From the NCBI RefSeq assembly GCF_002019665.1, contig NZ_KV917375.1, positions 1,472,390 through 1,536,389 of the forward strand: DNA of 64,000 nt. The letters run 5' to 3'. Positions 54,818 through 63,220 of the stretch are shown here, piece by piece; the first letter of the stretch is position 1; every line of letters starts with the position of its first letter. The translations under genes and the position numbers were made by a program. The notes below the pieces were generated by a model, which saw only the letters and a list, made by a program, of their open reading frames with translations, was not told the DNA's origin and ran no database searches. This DNA comes from Sutcliffiella halmapala. GTDB taxonomy: Bacteria; Bacillota; Bacilli; Bacillales; Bacillaceae_I.

Positions 54818-55759
54818 TTGGCTAATCAGAAAGAGAATCTTAATGTAAGAGAATTAATAAATGAGAAAAAGAACACGGTGAACCTAAATGGAATACTTGA
54901 AAAGGTTATGCCAAAGTTTTTACTTGGAATTGCAGCTATTTCTATTTTTACAACACTTGGTATTATTCTTACTTTATTATTTGAAACCATTGAATTTTTT
55001 AAAGAAATCCCGATTTTGGAATTTTTCACTGGTACTGTTTTAAAACCTTTAGGTGAGAATGCACAATTTGGCGTTTTACCGTTATTAACTGGTACATTGA
55101 TTTCTTCTTTAATAGCCATGCTTGTTGCGATACCAATTGGATTAATGTCAGCAGTCTATTTAAGTGAATATGCATCAGATAAAGTAAGAAGAGTTTTCAA
55201 ACCGATTCTTGAAATTCTTGCCGGTATACCTACAATAGTTTATGGGTTTTTTGCCTTTACTTTTGTAACACCGTTGCTAAGAGCAATTATTCCAGGTCTT
55301 GAGCCAACGAATATTCTCAGTCCAGGAATTGTGATGGGAATTATGATTATCCCAATGGTTGCTTCCTTATCAGAAGATGCGATGAGCGCTGTTCCTAACT
55401 CTATGAGAGAAGGTGCTTTAGCATTAGGTGCAACAAAATTAGAGGTTTCATGGAAGATAGTCGTTCCAGCAGCTATTTCCGGAATTGTAGCATCGTTTGT
55501 TCTAGGTATTTCACGTGCTATTGGAGAAACGATGATTGTTACTATTGCAAGTGGAAGTTCAAAGAATTTTACGTTTGATGTGACTCAATCGATGCAAACG
55601 ATGACTGCTTATATTGTCGAAGTAACAGGAGGAGACGCACCAGCTGGTTCCACCCTCTATTATAGTTTGTATGCTGTTGCAATGACACTTTTCGTTTTTA
55701 CTTTAATCATGAATCTAATCGCGCAGCATGTTTCTCGCAAGTATAGGGAGGAATATTAA
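54818..55759 (+). CDS. pstC: Phosphate ABC transporter permease PstC
   Basis: PstC is one of two membrane permeases of the phosphate importer. The product (about 313 residues) has six hydrophobic helices and the ABC-transporter EAA loop REGALALGATKLEVSWKIVVPAA. The frame opens at 54788. AAAGGGG fits the TTG at 54818 (ANQKENLNVREL) better than any earlier codon, but the start is not certain. pstA begins immediately after its stop. Confidence 0.93.
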   Translation: MANQKENLNVRELINEKKNTVNLNGILEKVMPKFLLGIAAISIFTTLGIILTLLFETIEFFKEIPILEFFTGTVLKPLGENAQFGVLPLLTGTLISSLIAMLVAIPIGLMSAVYLSEYASDKVRRVFKPILEILAGIPTIVYGFFAFTFVTPLLRAIIPGLEPTNILSPGIVMGIMIIPMVASLSEDAMSAVPNSMREGALALGATKLEVSWKIVVPAAISGIVASFVLGISRAIGETMIVTIASGSSKNFTFDVTQSMQTMTAYIVEVTGGDAPAGSTLYYSLYAVAMTLFVFTLIMNLIAQHVSRKYREEY

Positions 55760-55760
55760 G

Positions 55761-56681
55761 ATGAAGTATATGGATGTTACTCAAGTTCAAAAGAAGATGA
55801 AATATGTGGATGCTATCCAAGTTCAAAAGAAAATGAATACAAGACTACTGATAAATAATATAGCAAAAGCATTATTTTTAGCTTCAACTTTAATCGGTTT
55901 TATTGTTCTGGTTATTCTATTTTACCGTGTTATTTCTCAAAGTATGGGATGGATTGATCTTCAATTTATTACGAATAAACTTTCTACGATGGCGGATAGA
56001 GCAGGGATTATGGGAGCTATTCTAGGAACGTTATGGCTTATGATTGTTGTTGCACCTATTACCTTGTTCCTTGGTGTTGGAACAGCTATCTATTTAGAAG
56101 AGTATGCGAAAAAAGGACGTCTTCAAAGATTTCTACAAACAAATATTTCTAACCTAGCTGGTGTACCATCGATTGTATTTGGAATTTTAGGCTTAACGAT
56201 TTTTGTAAGAGCAGCAGGTTTAGGAAACATTGTTTTAGCAGGTGGATTAACGATGTCGCTATTAGTACTTCCAATCGTTGTTGTAGCAAGTCAGGAAGCG
56301 ATTCGCGCAGTACCTGGATTTTTAAGAGAAGCTTCCTATGGAATGGGAGCAACAAAATGGCAAACGATTAAAAATGTTGTCCTACCAGCATCGATACCTG
56401 GTATCTTAACAGGAGCCATTTTAGCATTATCTAGAGCAATAGGGGAAACTGCTCCACTGGTGGTTCTGGGAATTCCAGCTCTCTTAATTCCTTTACCTGA
56501 TGGTATTTTTGATAAATTCACTGTGCTCCCGATGCAGATTTACTATTGGACAATAGATTCTGCCCTTGTAGCAGAATATGCGAATTTAGCTGCTGCGACT
56601 ATTGTAGTACTACTATTCGTATTGCTAGTAATGAACTCGATTGCCGTTATTATTCGTAATAAATTTCAAAGAAGATTTTAA
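55761..56681 (+). CDS. pstA: Phosphate ABC transporter permease PstA with duplicated N-terminus
   Basis: PstA is the second permease of the Pst importer. It has six hydrophobic helices and an EAA loop ([23 protein letters not shown]). GGGAGGA is spaced nine bases before ATG 55761. The first 24 residues are a tandem duplication: [12 protein letters not shown] then [12 protein letters not shown], followed by MNTRLL where normal homologues begin. The 36-bp DNA units (55761-55796 and 55797-55832) match at 30 of 36 positions. The duplication creates three in-phase ATG codons at 36-bp spacing; only the first has a Shine-Dalgarno. Confidence 0.92.
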   Translation: MKYMDVTQVQKKMKYVDAIQVQKKMNTRLLINNIAKALFLASTLIGFIVLVILFYRVISQSMGWIDLQFITNKLSTMADRAGIMGAILGTLWLMIVVAPITLFLGVGTAIYLEEYAKKGRLQRFLQTNISNLAGVPSIVFGILGLTIFVRAAGLGNIVLAGGLTMSLLVLPIVVVASQEAIRAVPGFLREASYGMGATKWQTIKNVVLPASIPGILTGAILALSRAIGETAPLVVLGIPALLIPLPDGIFDKFTVLPMQIYYWTIDSALVAEYANLAAATIVVLLFVLLVMNSIAVIIRNKFQRRF

Positions 56682-56701
56682 TTCTGGAGGAGGAAACTTC
56701 T

Positions 56702-57535
56702 ATGCAAATAGTAGTACCTGAACGAGAAAATATGAATATCCAAACTTCAAATACAGAATCATTTAATACTCAAATACCTAAAAATATTGTGTATAACACA
56801 AAGGATTTAAGTCTTTGGTACGGGGAAGATATCGCTTTAAAAAATATTAATCTACCGATATATGAAAATGAAGTAACGGCTATTATAGGGCCGTCAGGTT
56901 GTGGGAAATCAACCTATATTAAAACGTTAAATCGTATGGTGGAATTAATTCCAAGTGTACGAGTTTCTGGAGATATTCTATACCGCGAGAAAAGCATTTT
57001 CCATAAATCATTTAAAGTAGAAGAACTGAGAACAAATGTAGGAATGGTGTTCCAAAAACCAAATCCTTTCCCGAAATCGATCTATGAAAATATTGTCTAT
57101 GGGCCGAAAATCCATGGCATTCGCAACAAAAAAATATTAGACGAAATCGTGGAAAAAAGCTTACGTGGCGCTGCAATCTGGGATGAAGTAAAGGATCGCC
57201 TTCACGAGAATGCTTATGGGTTATCTGGTGGACAACAACAACGTTTATGTATTGCTCGTTGTTTAGCAATTGAGCCTGACGTTATCTTAATGGATGAACC
57301 AACTTCAGCACTAGATCCGATCTCTACTTTAAAGGTGGAAGAGCTAATACAAGAATTGAAAAAAGACTATAGCATTGTAATTGTTACACATAACATGCAA
57401 CAAGCTGCGCGTATTTCAGATAGAACAGCATTTTTCTTAAATGGAGAAGTAGTAGAGTATACAGAAACAGATAAACTATTTTCCAACCCAACTGATAAGC
57501 GTACAGAAGACTATATTACAGGACGTTTCGGATAA
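56702..57535 (+). CDS. pstB: Phosphate ABC transporter ATP-binding protein PstB
   Basis: PstB energises phosphate import. The 277 residues have Walker [10 protein letters not shown] (about 63-71), the [18 protein letters not shown] segment typical of PstB, the LSGGQQQR signature and Walker [14 protein letters not shown]. An N-terminal extension of about 30 residues precedes the ATPase. CTGGAGGAGG precedes ATG 56702. It lies between pstA and phoU in the PhoP-controlled operon. Only one pstB is present, whereas B. subtilis has two. Confidence 0.96.
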   Translation: MQIVVPERENMNIQTSNTESFNTQIPKNIVYNTKDLSLWYGEDIALKNINLPIYENEVTAIIGPSGCGKSTYIKTLNRMVELIPSVRVSGDILYREKSIFHKSFKVEELRTNVGMVFQKPNPFPKSIYENIVYGPKIHGIRNKKILDEIVEKSLRGAAIWDEVKDRLHENAYGLSGGQQQRLCIARCLAIEPDVILMDEPTSALDPISTLKVEELIQELKKDYSIVIVTHNMQQAARISDRTAFFLNGEVVEYTETDKLFSNPTDKRTEDYITGRFG

Positions 57536-57560
57536 TTTTATTCGGCAAGGGGAGAGCTCA

Positions 57561-58223
57561 TTGACAGTTCGTGGACAGTTTCATGTGGATTTAAATACCT
57601 TGAGAGATAAACTATTGGAACTTGGAAGCTTAGCAGAAATATCGTTAAGCAAATGTATTCATACTTTGATAAATAGAGATGTTGATCAGGCATTACAAAT
57701 TATTGAAGATGATTACAGGGCAGATCGCTTAGATGAAGAAATAAATGACTTTGCGATTCTCTTAATTGCAAAGCAACAGCCAGTGGCAGTAGATCTTCGT
57801 AGAATTATCGTTGCTATAAAGATTTCAACTGATGTAGAACGAATCGCTGATTTTGCGGTGAATATAGCTAAATCGACAATCCGCATTGGTGAAGGATCGG
57901 AAAACCTTATTCCGATAGAAAAGATAGTGAAGATGCATAATATTGCATCGGAAATGCTGTCTCTTTCACTTAAGGCGTATTACGATGAAGATATCGTGCT
58001 AGCAAAAAAAGTTGCAGAAATGGATGATCAAGTGGATGAATTATATGGCGAGAACATCCGTGAGTTGCTAAAGCTGACAAAAGATCATCCTAATATGATT
58101 CCCCAGATTACTCAGTTATCTTTTATCTGTCGCTACATTGAAAGAATGGCTGATCACACCACAAATATTTCTGAAAATGTCTTTTACCTTGTAAAAGGAA
58201 AGCACTATGAATTAAATGATTAA
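57561..58223 (+). CDS. phoU: Phosphate signalling protein PhoU
   Basis: PhoU is a cytoplasmic protein that links Pst transport to the PhoR-PhoP system and restrains phosphate uptake. The 220 residues form the expected two three-helix repeats with the metal-binding motifs around DVERIADFAVNIAK and RYIERMADHTTNISE. AAGGGGAGAG precedes TTG 57561. It closes the pst operon. B. subtilis lacks phoU in its pst operon, so this resembles the arrangement in other Firmicutes. Confidence 0.94.
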   Translation: MTVRGQFHVDLNTLRDKLLELGSLAEISLSKCIHTLINRDVDQALQIIEDDYRADRLDEEINDFAILLIAKQQPVAVDLRRIIVAIKISTDVERIADFAVNIAKSTIRIGEGSENLIPIEKIVKMHNIASEMLSLSLKAYYDEDIVLAKKVAEMDDQVDELYGENIRELLKLTKDHPNMIPQITQLSFICRYIERMADHTTNISENVFYLVKGKHYELND

Positions 58224-58231
58224 CTCTTAGA

Positions 58232-58267
58232 AGCTTTGTCTATAAACAAATAGGCAGAGCTTTTTAG
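58232..58267 (+). terminator. Terminator of the pst-phoU operon
   Basis: AAGCTTTGTC pairs with GGCAGAGCTT including G-T pairs, around a 12-base loop. TTTT follows. Confidence 0.75.
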
Positions 58268-58299
58268 ATTTTGGCTACCTTTTAATAGTAAGGTTACCT

Positions 58300-58380
58300 G
58301 TTAAAGTCCCTGATGATTTCCGTACCAGGCGGCAGCGATCGCAGGCGGTCACGGGCGCTGGGATTTGTATCGTGCCCCAA
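58300..58380. repeat. GC-richer degenerate dispersed repeat
   Basis: The stretch contains GATGATTTCCGTACCAGGCGG and GGCGGTCACGGGCGCTGGG, which read like a decayed copy of a Bacillaceae intergenic element (TTTCCGTT-CAGGCGGACGC type). It is visibly richer in G+C than the flanks and noncoding. The 210-bp gap between phoU and the CGNR gene holds only this and two hairpins. Confidence 0.5.
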
Positions 58381-58415
58381 ATACTACAAAATCAAGAAAA
58401 TAGGGAGCATAGAAG

Positions 58416-58447
58416 GAAAGTGACCGAGGATGGTCACTTTTCTTTTT
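58416..58447 (+). terminator. Hairpin at the convergent end of the CGNR gene
   Basis: AAAGTGACC and GGTCACTTT form a perfect 9-bp stem. TCTTTTT follows on the forward strand and T-poorer sequence on the reverse strand. It overlaps the stop of the CGNR gene. Confidence 0.7.
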
Positions 58448-59045
58448 GGTAAAATCGTCGTGCTTTGGCACGATTGCCGCAATCGGCCATGGAACACCAG
58501 CGGCGGCTCCGGTTGCGGCTTGTATCGAAGAATAACCATCCACAAGGGTCTCCCTCACATTGTTTGACTCGTTCCAGTTCGTTTTTGGAAACGAGTAAAT
58601 CTACAGCAGATTGCAAAATCGGAGGGAGCATAGCATCCAAGTTTTTCTTGGTATACTTGAACGTCAAAGTATAATGATTCTTTTCATGGATCACTTGCAA
58701 AGTTTGATAGAAGTGGGTCACATATTCATTGAGACGTTCTAGGTCTGGCGGGTGAGGCGATGTTTCCATTGAAACGGACATGAAGATTCGATACATGACT
58801 TCCCGCATTTCGATTGCCTGTTTCAGAACATCTCCCGCTTCAGACGGTTTCTCCTCTGCTTTTAAAAGAAGTGCTTTTGCTTGTTGTCCGGTCAAGACTT
58901 TAGCATGGATGCACCAGTCGACCAATTTGGCGTAACTAGTATACCAATCCCGCCTTTTCTCCGCACTTTCACGCCAACTGACGGTATTGATGAAATCCAT
59001 ACACAAACGTTCTCCGACCATCATATAAGGGTTTGTTTCCGACAT
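58434..59045 (-). CDS. CGNR zinc-finger (ABATE-domain) regulator
   Basis: This is a probable transcription regulator of the CGNR group. An N-terminal ABATE domain (GERLCMDFINTV, then helices) precedes a C-terminal treble-clef-like zinc finger with CEGDPCGWLFFD, RRWCSMADCGNRAKARRF and a basic end. AAAGGAG precedes ATG 59045 on the reverse strand; the longer frame to 59099 has no Shine-Dalgarno. Several codons are GC-richer than in the backbone genes. It is divergent from the DinB-like gene, whose promoter is flanked by TAACCATC repeats, so it may control that gene. Effector and target are inferred. Confidence 0.85.
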   Translation of the reverse strand: MSETNPYMMVGERLCMDFINTVSWRESAEKRRDWYTSYAKLVDWCIHAKVLTGQQAKALLLKAEEKPSEAGDVLKQAIEMREVMYRIFMSVSMETSPHPPDLERLNEYVTHFYQTLQVIHEKNHYTLTFKYTKKNLDAMLPPILQSAVDLLVSKNELERVKQCEGDPCGWLFFDTSRNRSRRWCSMADCGNRAKARRFYQKEK

Positions 59046-59064
59046 AATTAAAACTCCTTTACTG

Positions 59065-59140
59065 TAACCATCATAATACATATTGACAGTTAGAAGCAAC
59101 TCAGTTAAACTATAACCATCTAAAGTATTTTTGGTGGTTA
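59065..59140. promoter_or_regulatory. Divergent promoter region with TAACCATC operator-like repeats
   Basis: TTGACA (59083-59088) and TAAACT (59106-59111), 17 bp apart, form a forward promoter for the DinB-like gene. TAACCATC occurs at 59065-59072 and 59113-59120, flanking the promoter, and the inverted near-copy GGTGGTTA lies at 59133-59140. The arrangement suggests an operator for the adjacent CGNR regulator. Confidence 0.6.
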
Positions 59141-59164
59141 AATATAAATTCAGGAGGTACTTAG

Positions 59165-59638
59165 ATGAACAATCCGATGTTGGCAGCTGTTAGAACGTTG
59201 TTGAAGGAAACATTTGAAGGACCTGAAAAAAACGCAAGTTGGTACACAGAAGCGAAGCCTGGTAGTGGTTTATTCGGAACGCTTGAAAAATTATCAGCAG
59301 AAGATGCATCGATACCTGTCAATGGTACGACAATCGCTGCACAAACCGATCATACCCGATATTACTTATGGGTTGCGAATTCCTACTTAAATGAAGAAGA
59401 ACCCACAAAGGACTGGAAAGCATCATGGAAAATCACAAACGTTGATGAAATCACATGGGCACAATTTAATAACGAGCTTAAACAAGAATACACAACACTA
59501 CTTAAAAAGGTTGATTCACTTGACTCCTCAGATGAACTGACCTCGAATGGCCTGTTGGGAGCGATCGCTCACTCCGCCTACCATCTCGGTTCGATACGAC
59601 AGATGATCAAAGCGATCGAAGTCCCAAGCCAAACATAA
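59165..59638 (+). CDS. DinB-like (YfiT/DinB superfamily) protein
   Basis: The 157-residue protein is predicted to be a four-helix bundle of the DinB-like superfamily, whose members often bind a metal through three histidines. Candidate ligands are His in TDHTRYYLW, with HSAYHLGSIRQM in the C-terminal helix. Possible roles include thiol or metal-dependent transfer chemistry; none can be assigned. AGGAGG precedes ATG 59165. It is divergent from the CGNR regulator and followed by two hairpins, which suggests a mobile two-gene cassette. Confidence 0.78.
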   Translation: MNNPMLAAVRTLLKETFEGPEKNASWYTEAKPGSGLFGTLEKLSAEDASIPVNGTTIAAQTDHTRYYLWVANSYLNEEEPTKDWKASWKITNVDEITWAQFNNELKQEYTTLLKKVDSLDSSDELTSNGLLGAIAHSAYHLGSIRQMIKAIEVPSQT

Positions 59639-59646
59639 GAATTAAT

Positions 59647-59718
59647 AAAGCTCCAAGGAATCATTCCTTGGAGCTTTCAGCTTGTAGAGAAACCCCTTGT
59701 TTTTCTACAAGTTTTTTT
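59647..59718 (+). terminator. Two consecutive hairpins after the DinB-like gene
   Basis: AAAGCTCCAAGGAA/TTCCTTGGAGCTTT (59647-59677) is a perfect 14-bp stem. It is followed by CTTGTAGA/TCTACAAG with additional pairing and a seven-T run (59681-59718). The second is a full terminator. Confidence 0.88.
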
Positions 59719-59831
59719 GTAGTCAGCATGAAAAATAACATTCTGAATAAGCGGAATTAGGCTAAATTTGGCATGAAGTTGGCCCTGATTTTGCCAATAT
59801 CAAGAAATAAAGGTATGATGCTTACTCTTTT

Positions 59832-60353
59832 TTACTTAGGTATTCCTATATCATTTAGAGGGAAAAAGCGTAATTTCACCTCTCCAACTACAGCGTCTTC
59901 GGGAACAAATCCATATGTTCTACTATCCTCACTGCCCAAGCGGTTATCTCCCATGACAAATAAGGAGTCTAATGGCACTATTACTTCAAAGTTCTCGGTT
60001 ATCTCATGAAGTACTGCTGCTTTATTGGCAATCAAATAAGGTTCTTGAATCAATTGGTTATTTATGTATAATTGATCGTTTTCCACTTTCACCGTATCAC
60101 CTGCAAGCCCGATCACTCTTTTTATATGCTTATCATCTGAAGTAGGAGCATGAAATACAATCATGTCAAAATGCTCGATAGCACTCATTTTCACAACCAT
60201 TACTTTGTCATTATTATTAAATGTTGGATTCATAGAAGTCCCTTGAACAGTCACGGGGATAAAAATATAATGGCGACAAATTAAAACAAGGATTAAAGCA
60301 AAACTTATATATTTAATCCATGAAAAAATTTCTTTCTGCGAGTTCTCTTTCAT
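59832..60353 (-). CDS. Type I signal peptidase
   Basis: This membrane-bound S26 protease removes signal peptides from secreted proteins. The 173 residues have one N-terminal helix (about 13-30). The catalytic serine is in QGTSMNPT (about 41), the lysine in HIKRVIGLAGD (about 79), and GDNRLGSEDSRTYGFV is the C-terminal signature. On the reverse strand ATG 60353 is preceded by TGGAATAGCAT, a weak site. It is not part of the conserved pst-yqzC order in B. subtilis and is read toward the DinB-like gene. Confidence 0.93.
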   Translation of the reverse strand: MKENSQKEIFSWIKYISFALILVLICRHYIFIPVTVQGTSMNPTFNNNDKVMVVKMSAIEHFDMIVFHAPTSDDKHIKRVIGLAGDTVKVENDQLYINNQLIQEPYLIANKAAVLHEITENFEVIVPLDSLFVMGDNRLGSEDSRTYGFVPEDAVVGEVKLRFFPLNDIGIPK

Positions 60354-60536
60354 ATGCTATTCCACCTTGCTTCGCTAATTTTTTTTGCTTGTTCCTATCT
60401 GTATCCACCCCTGTCTCCTTTCTAAATTGTTTTTATAAAGAACAATTCCACTCCTATCTAATACGTGTAAATCGAAAGAAAAGTTTCTGATATTGTAAAA
60501 ACTGTATGTAGATACTTGTTCTTTTTATCCTTTCTG

Positions 60537-60566
60537 TTGACATATTTCTTCTGTTTATCATATACT
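60537..60566 (+). promoter_or_regulatory. Sigma-A promoter of the metal-efflux operon
   Basis: A perfect TTGACA (60537-60542) and TATACT (60561-60566) are 18 bp apart. The operator begins 3 bp downstream. Confidence 0.75.
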
Positions 60567-60569
60567 AAT

Positions 60570-60589
60570 ATTCAAACGAACATTTGAAT
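60570..60589. promoter_or_regulatory. ArsR/SmtB-family operator
   Basis: ATTCAAA and TTTGAAT form a perfect inverted repeat with a six-base spacer containing CGAACA. It covers the start of transcription, as expected for a metal-released repressor. The sequence fits the AT-rich imperfect repeats used by CadC, CzrA and ZiaR type regulators. Confidence 0.75.
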
Positions 60590-60627
60590 GATAAATTATA
60601 GCCATACTATAAATGAGGGTGATAAGA

Positions 60628-61008
60628 ATGCCAACAAAATCAAAATTAACGGATAGCTGCACAGTTGAATGTGGGGATTTGAGTAAGGTTAAGGTAGTAC
60701 AAAATGAAATTAGTGACGAAATGACATTTGATGTGGCGAAAATATATCGCGCTTTATCTGATCCAACAAGGTTGAAAATAGCACAGGCATTAAATTTAGT
60801 GGAAGAGCTATGTGTGCACGATGTTGCGACGATTGTACATTCAACAACTGCTACAGCTTCGCATCATTTAAGACTGTTAAGAGATTTAGGATTAGCAAAA
60901 TATCGTAAAGATGGAAAGCAAGTTTTCTACTCTTTAGATGATGATCATGTGAAACAACTTATTGATATTGCATTTGCTCACCAAAAAGAGGTGAAAAATC
61001 GTGGCTGA
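60628..61008 (+). CDS. ArsR/CadC-family metal-sensing repressor
   Basis: The 126-residue protein is a winged-helix repressor of the SmtB/ArsR family, nearest to CadC. It has the N-terminal CxxxC (CTVEC, about 11-15), the helix 3 motif ELCVHDVA, the recognition helix TATASHHLRLLRDLGL, and the C-terminal zinc site DxH...HxxE (DDHVKQLIDIAFAHQKE). CadC normally has ELCVCD; here the second Cys is His, which may alter metal preference. GAGGGTGAT precedes ATG 60628. It overlaps the ATPase gene by 8 bp. Confidence 0.9.
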   Translation: MPTKSKLTDSCTVECGDLSKVKVVQNEISDEMTFDVAKIYRALSDPTRLKIAQALNLVEELCVHDVATIVHSTTATASHHLRLLRDLGLAKYRKDGKQVFYSLDDDHVKQLIDIAFAHQKEVKNRG

Positions 61009-63127
61009 GGAACAAAAGAACGTATATAGAGTACAAGGTTTCACTTGTGCGAGTTGCGCGCAGAAATTTGAAAACAACTTAAAAAGTTTGCAAGGTGTGC
61101 AAGACGCGAAAGTGAATTTTGGTGCATCGAAAGTGACGGTGCTCGGAACAGCATCGCAAGCAGAACTAGAAAAGGCAGGGGCGTTTGAGAATTTAAAACT
61201 AGCGCCGGAAAATGAGGAAATACCTGAAGAGCCTCAGGTGCCATTTTATAAAAAGCATCTAAATGTTATCTTATCTTTCTTATTTTTACTAGCTGGATGG
61301 GTCTCTTTTTTTCAACTTGGTGAAGAGAACTTGGGAACAATTGCATTATTCGCTTCTTCTATCATAATTGGTGGATATCGCTTGTTTTTTACGGGGTTAA
61401 GGAATTTAGCTAGACTAGATTTTGATATGAAAACGTTAATGACTATTGCAATTATTGGAGCTGCGATTATTGGGGAGTGGGGAGAGGGTGCTACGGTTGT
61501 CATTCTTTTTGCAATTAGTGAAGCATTAGAATCCTATTCGATGGATAAAGCACGAGCCTCTATTCGCTCATTAATGAATGTTTCACCTAAAACCGCTACA
61601 CTTTTAGTTGAAGGTAAAGAAAAGCAGGTATCGGTTAAAGAAATAGAAATTGGCGATATTATGCTGGTTAAACCCGGACAAAAAATTGCCATGGACGGTT
61701 CTATTATGAAAGGAACAGCAGCGATAAGTGAAGCGGCAATTACAGGAGAAAGTATCCCTGTTACGAAATCGTTAAATGATCCAGTATTTGCTGGAACCTT
61801 TAATGAAGATGGATTACTAGAAGTTCGAGTTACAAAACGTGTAGAAGATACGACTATTGCAAAAATCATCCATTTGGTGGAAGAAGCACAGGCAGAGCGA
61901 GCACCATCGCAAGCATTTGTGGATAAGTTTGCGAAGTATTATACGCCAATGATTCTTGTTGTCGCTGCTCTTGTAGCGATTATTCCACCATTATTGTTCT
62001 CTCTGTCTTGGGAAACTTGGATTTATCAAGGATTAGCGGTTCTTGTAGTAGGTTGTCCATGTGCACTTGTTATATCTACTCCTATTTCAATAGTTACAGC
62101 GATAGGCAATGCTGCACGTAATGGCGTACTAATTAAGGGTGGCGTCTATCTAGAAGAGGTCGGAAATATAAAAGCTATTGCCTTTGACAAAACTGGTACC
62201 TTAACAGTGGGGAGTCCAGAAGTGACGGATGTGCATTCCTTTGAAATGGCAGAAGATAAGCTAGTAGCAATAACTGCAGTGCTTGAAAGTGGCTCGACAC
62301 ATCCTTTAGCAGTTGCGATTATTAAGACTGCGGAAGAACGTGAAATAGACCTTGCTCAATTTAACTTAGAGAGTTTTGAATCAGTGACTGGCAAAGGGTT
62401 AAAAGGGATGATTGACGGGAATGTATATCAAGTAGGTAGTCCGCAATGGTTCAGCACGGAAAATCATCCACATATAGAGCATCATTCTTCAATGATTGAG
62501 CAGCTACAAATGCAAGGAAAGACGGTTGTTGTGGCTGGAAATGAGGAGCGGATTTTTGGATTAATTGGTATTAGGGATCAAGTAAGACACTCAAGCAAAA
62601 AAGTAGTGAAGGAACTCAAGGAACTGGGTTTAAATGAAATAGTAATGTTGACAGGGGATAATGAAAAAACTGCTAATGCTATTGGCAAAGAAATTGGTTT
62701 AAACCATGTTAAGGCGAATCTCTTGCCACAAGATAAATTACAGTTCATCAAGGATATACGTCAAAAGCAGCGGAATGTTGCAATGGTAGGTGACGGGATT
62801 AATGATGCGCCCGCACTAGCTGCCTCCTCTGTAGGAATTGCAATGGGAGGAGCAGGAACAGACACCGCGCTTGAAACAGCTGATATTGCATTAATGGCGG
62901 ATGATCTACAAAAGCTTCCTTTTACAATCAAGTTAAGTAGAAAAGCTTTAACGATTATTAAGCAAAATATTTCCTTTTCACTTGGATTAAAGATACTAGC
63001 TCTACTACTTGTTATTCCAGGCTGGCTAACACTATGGATCGCGATTTTTGCTGACATGGGTGCTACATTACTTGTTACCTTAAATAGTTTACGATTATTA
63101 AAAATAAAAGATGAAAATGAAAATTAA
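61001..63127 (+). CDS. cadA: Heavy-metal (Cd/Zn/Pb type) P1B-ATPase
   Basis: This efflux pump exports divalent soft metals across the membrane. The 708 residues have one N-terminal metal-binding domain (FTCASCAQKF) and the membrane CPC motif in VVGCPCALVIS (P1B-2 type). The phosphatase motif TGES, phosphorylation site DKTGTLT, HP motif (STHPLAVAI) and GDGINDAPAL are all present. A C-terminal membrane helix pair ends with DMGATLLV, whose acidic residue is typical of zinc/cadmium pumps. The start is GTG 61001, overlapping the repressor gene. Metal-induced expression with the repressor is expected. Confidence 0.93.
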   Translation: MAEEQKNVYRVQGFTCASCAQKFENNLKSLQGVQDAKVNFGASKVTVLGTASQAELEKAGAFENLKLAPENEEIPEEPQVPFYKKHLNVILSFLFLLAGWVSFFQLGEENLGTIALFASSIIIGGYRLFFTGLRNLARLDFDMKTLMTIAIIGAAIIGEWGEGATVVILFAISEALESYSMDKARASIRSLMNVSPKTATLLVEGKEKQVSVKEIEIGDIMLVKPGQKIAMDGSIMKGTAAISEAAITGESIPVTKSLNDPVFAGTFNEDGLLEVRVTKRVEDTTIAKIIHLVEEAQAERAPSQAFVDKFAKYYTPMILVVAALVAIIPPLLFSLSWETWIYQGLAVLVVGCPCALVISTPISIVTAIGNAARNGVLIKGGVYLEEVGNIKAIAFDKTGTLTVGSPEVTDVHSFEMAEDKLVAITAVLESGSTHPLAVAIIKTAEEREIDLAQFNLESFESVTGKGLKGMIDGNVYQVGSPQWFSTENHPHIEHHSSMIEQLQMQGKTVVVAGNEERIFGLIGIRDQVRHSSKKVVKELKELGLNEIVMLTGDNEKTANAIGKEIGLNHVKANLLPQDKLQFIKDIRQKQRNVAMVGDGINDAPALAASSVGIAMGGAGTDTALETADIALMADDLQKLPFTIKLSRKALTIIKQNISFSLGLKILALLLVIPGWLTLWIAIFADMGATLLVTLNSLRLLKIKDENEN

Positions 63128-63153
63128 GATGTTCTTCATTCTTATCTAAGCAA

Positions 63154-63195
63154 AGCAAAAGAGCCCAATGTTTTACTGGGCTCTTTTGCTATTAT
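63154..63195. terminator. Bidirectional terminator between the ATPase gene and yqzC
   Basis: AGCAAAAGAGCCCA and TGGGCTCTTTTGCT form a perfect 14-bp stem around a nine-base loop, with A/T-rich flanks. It serves the ATPase gene and the convergent yqzC. Confidence 0.9.
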
Positions 63196-63220
63196 AACAA
63201 GCTTTAACTGTGTCATTGAA

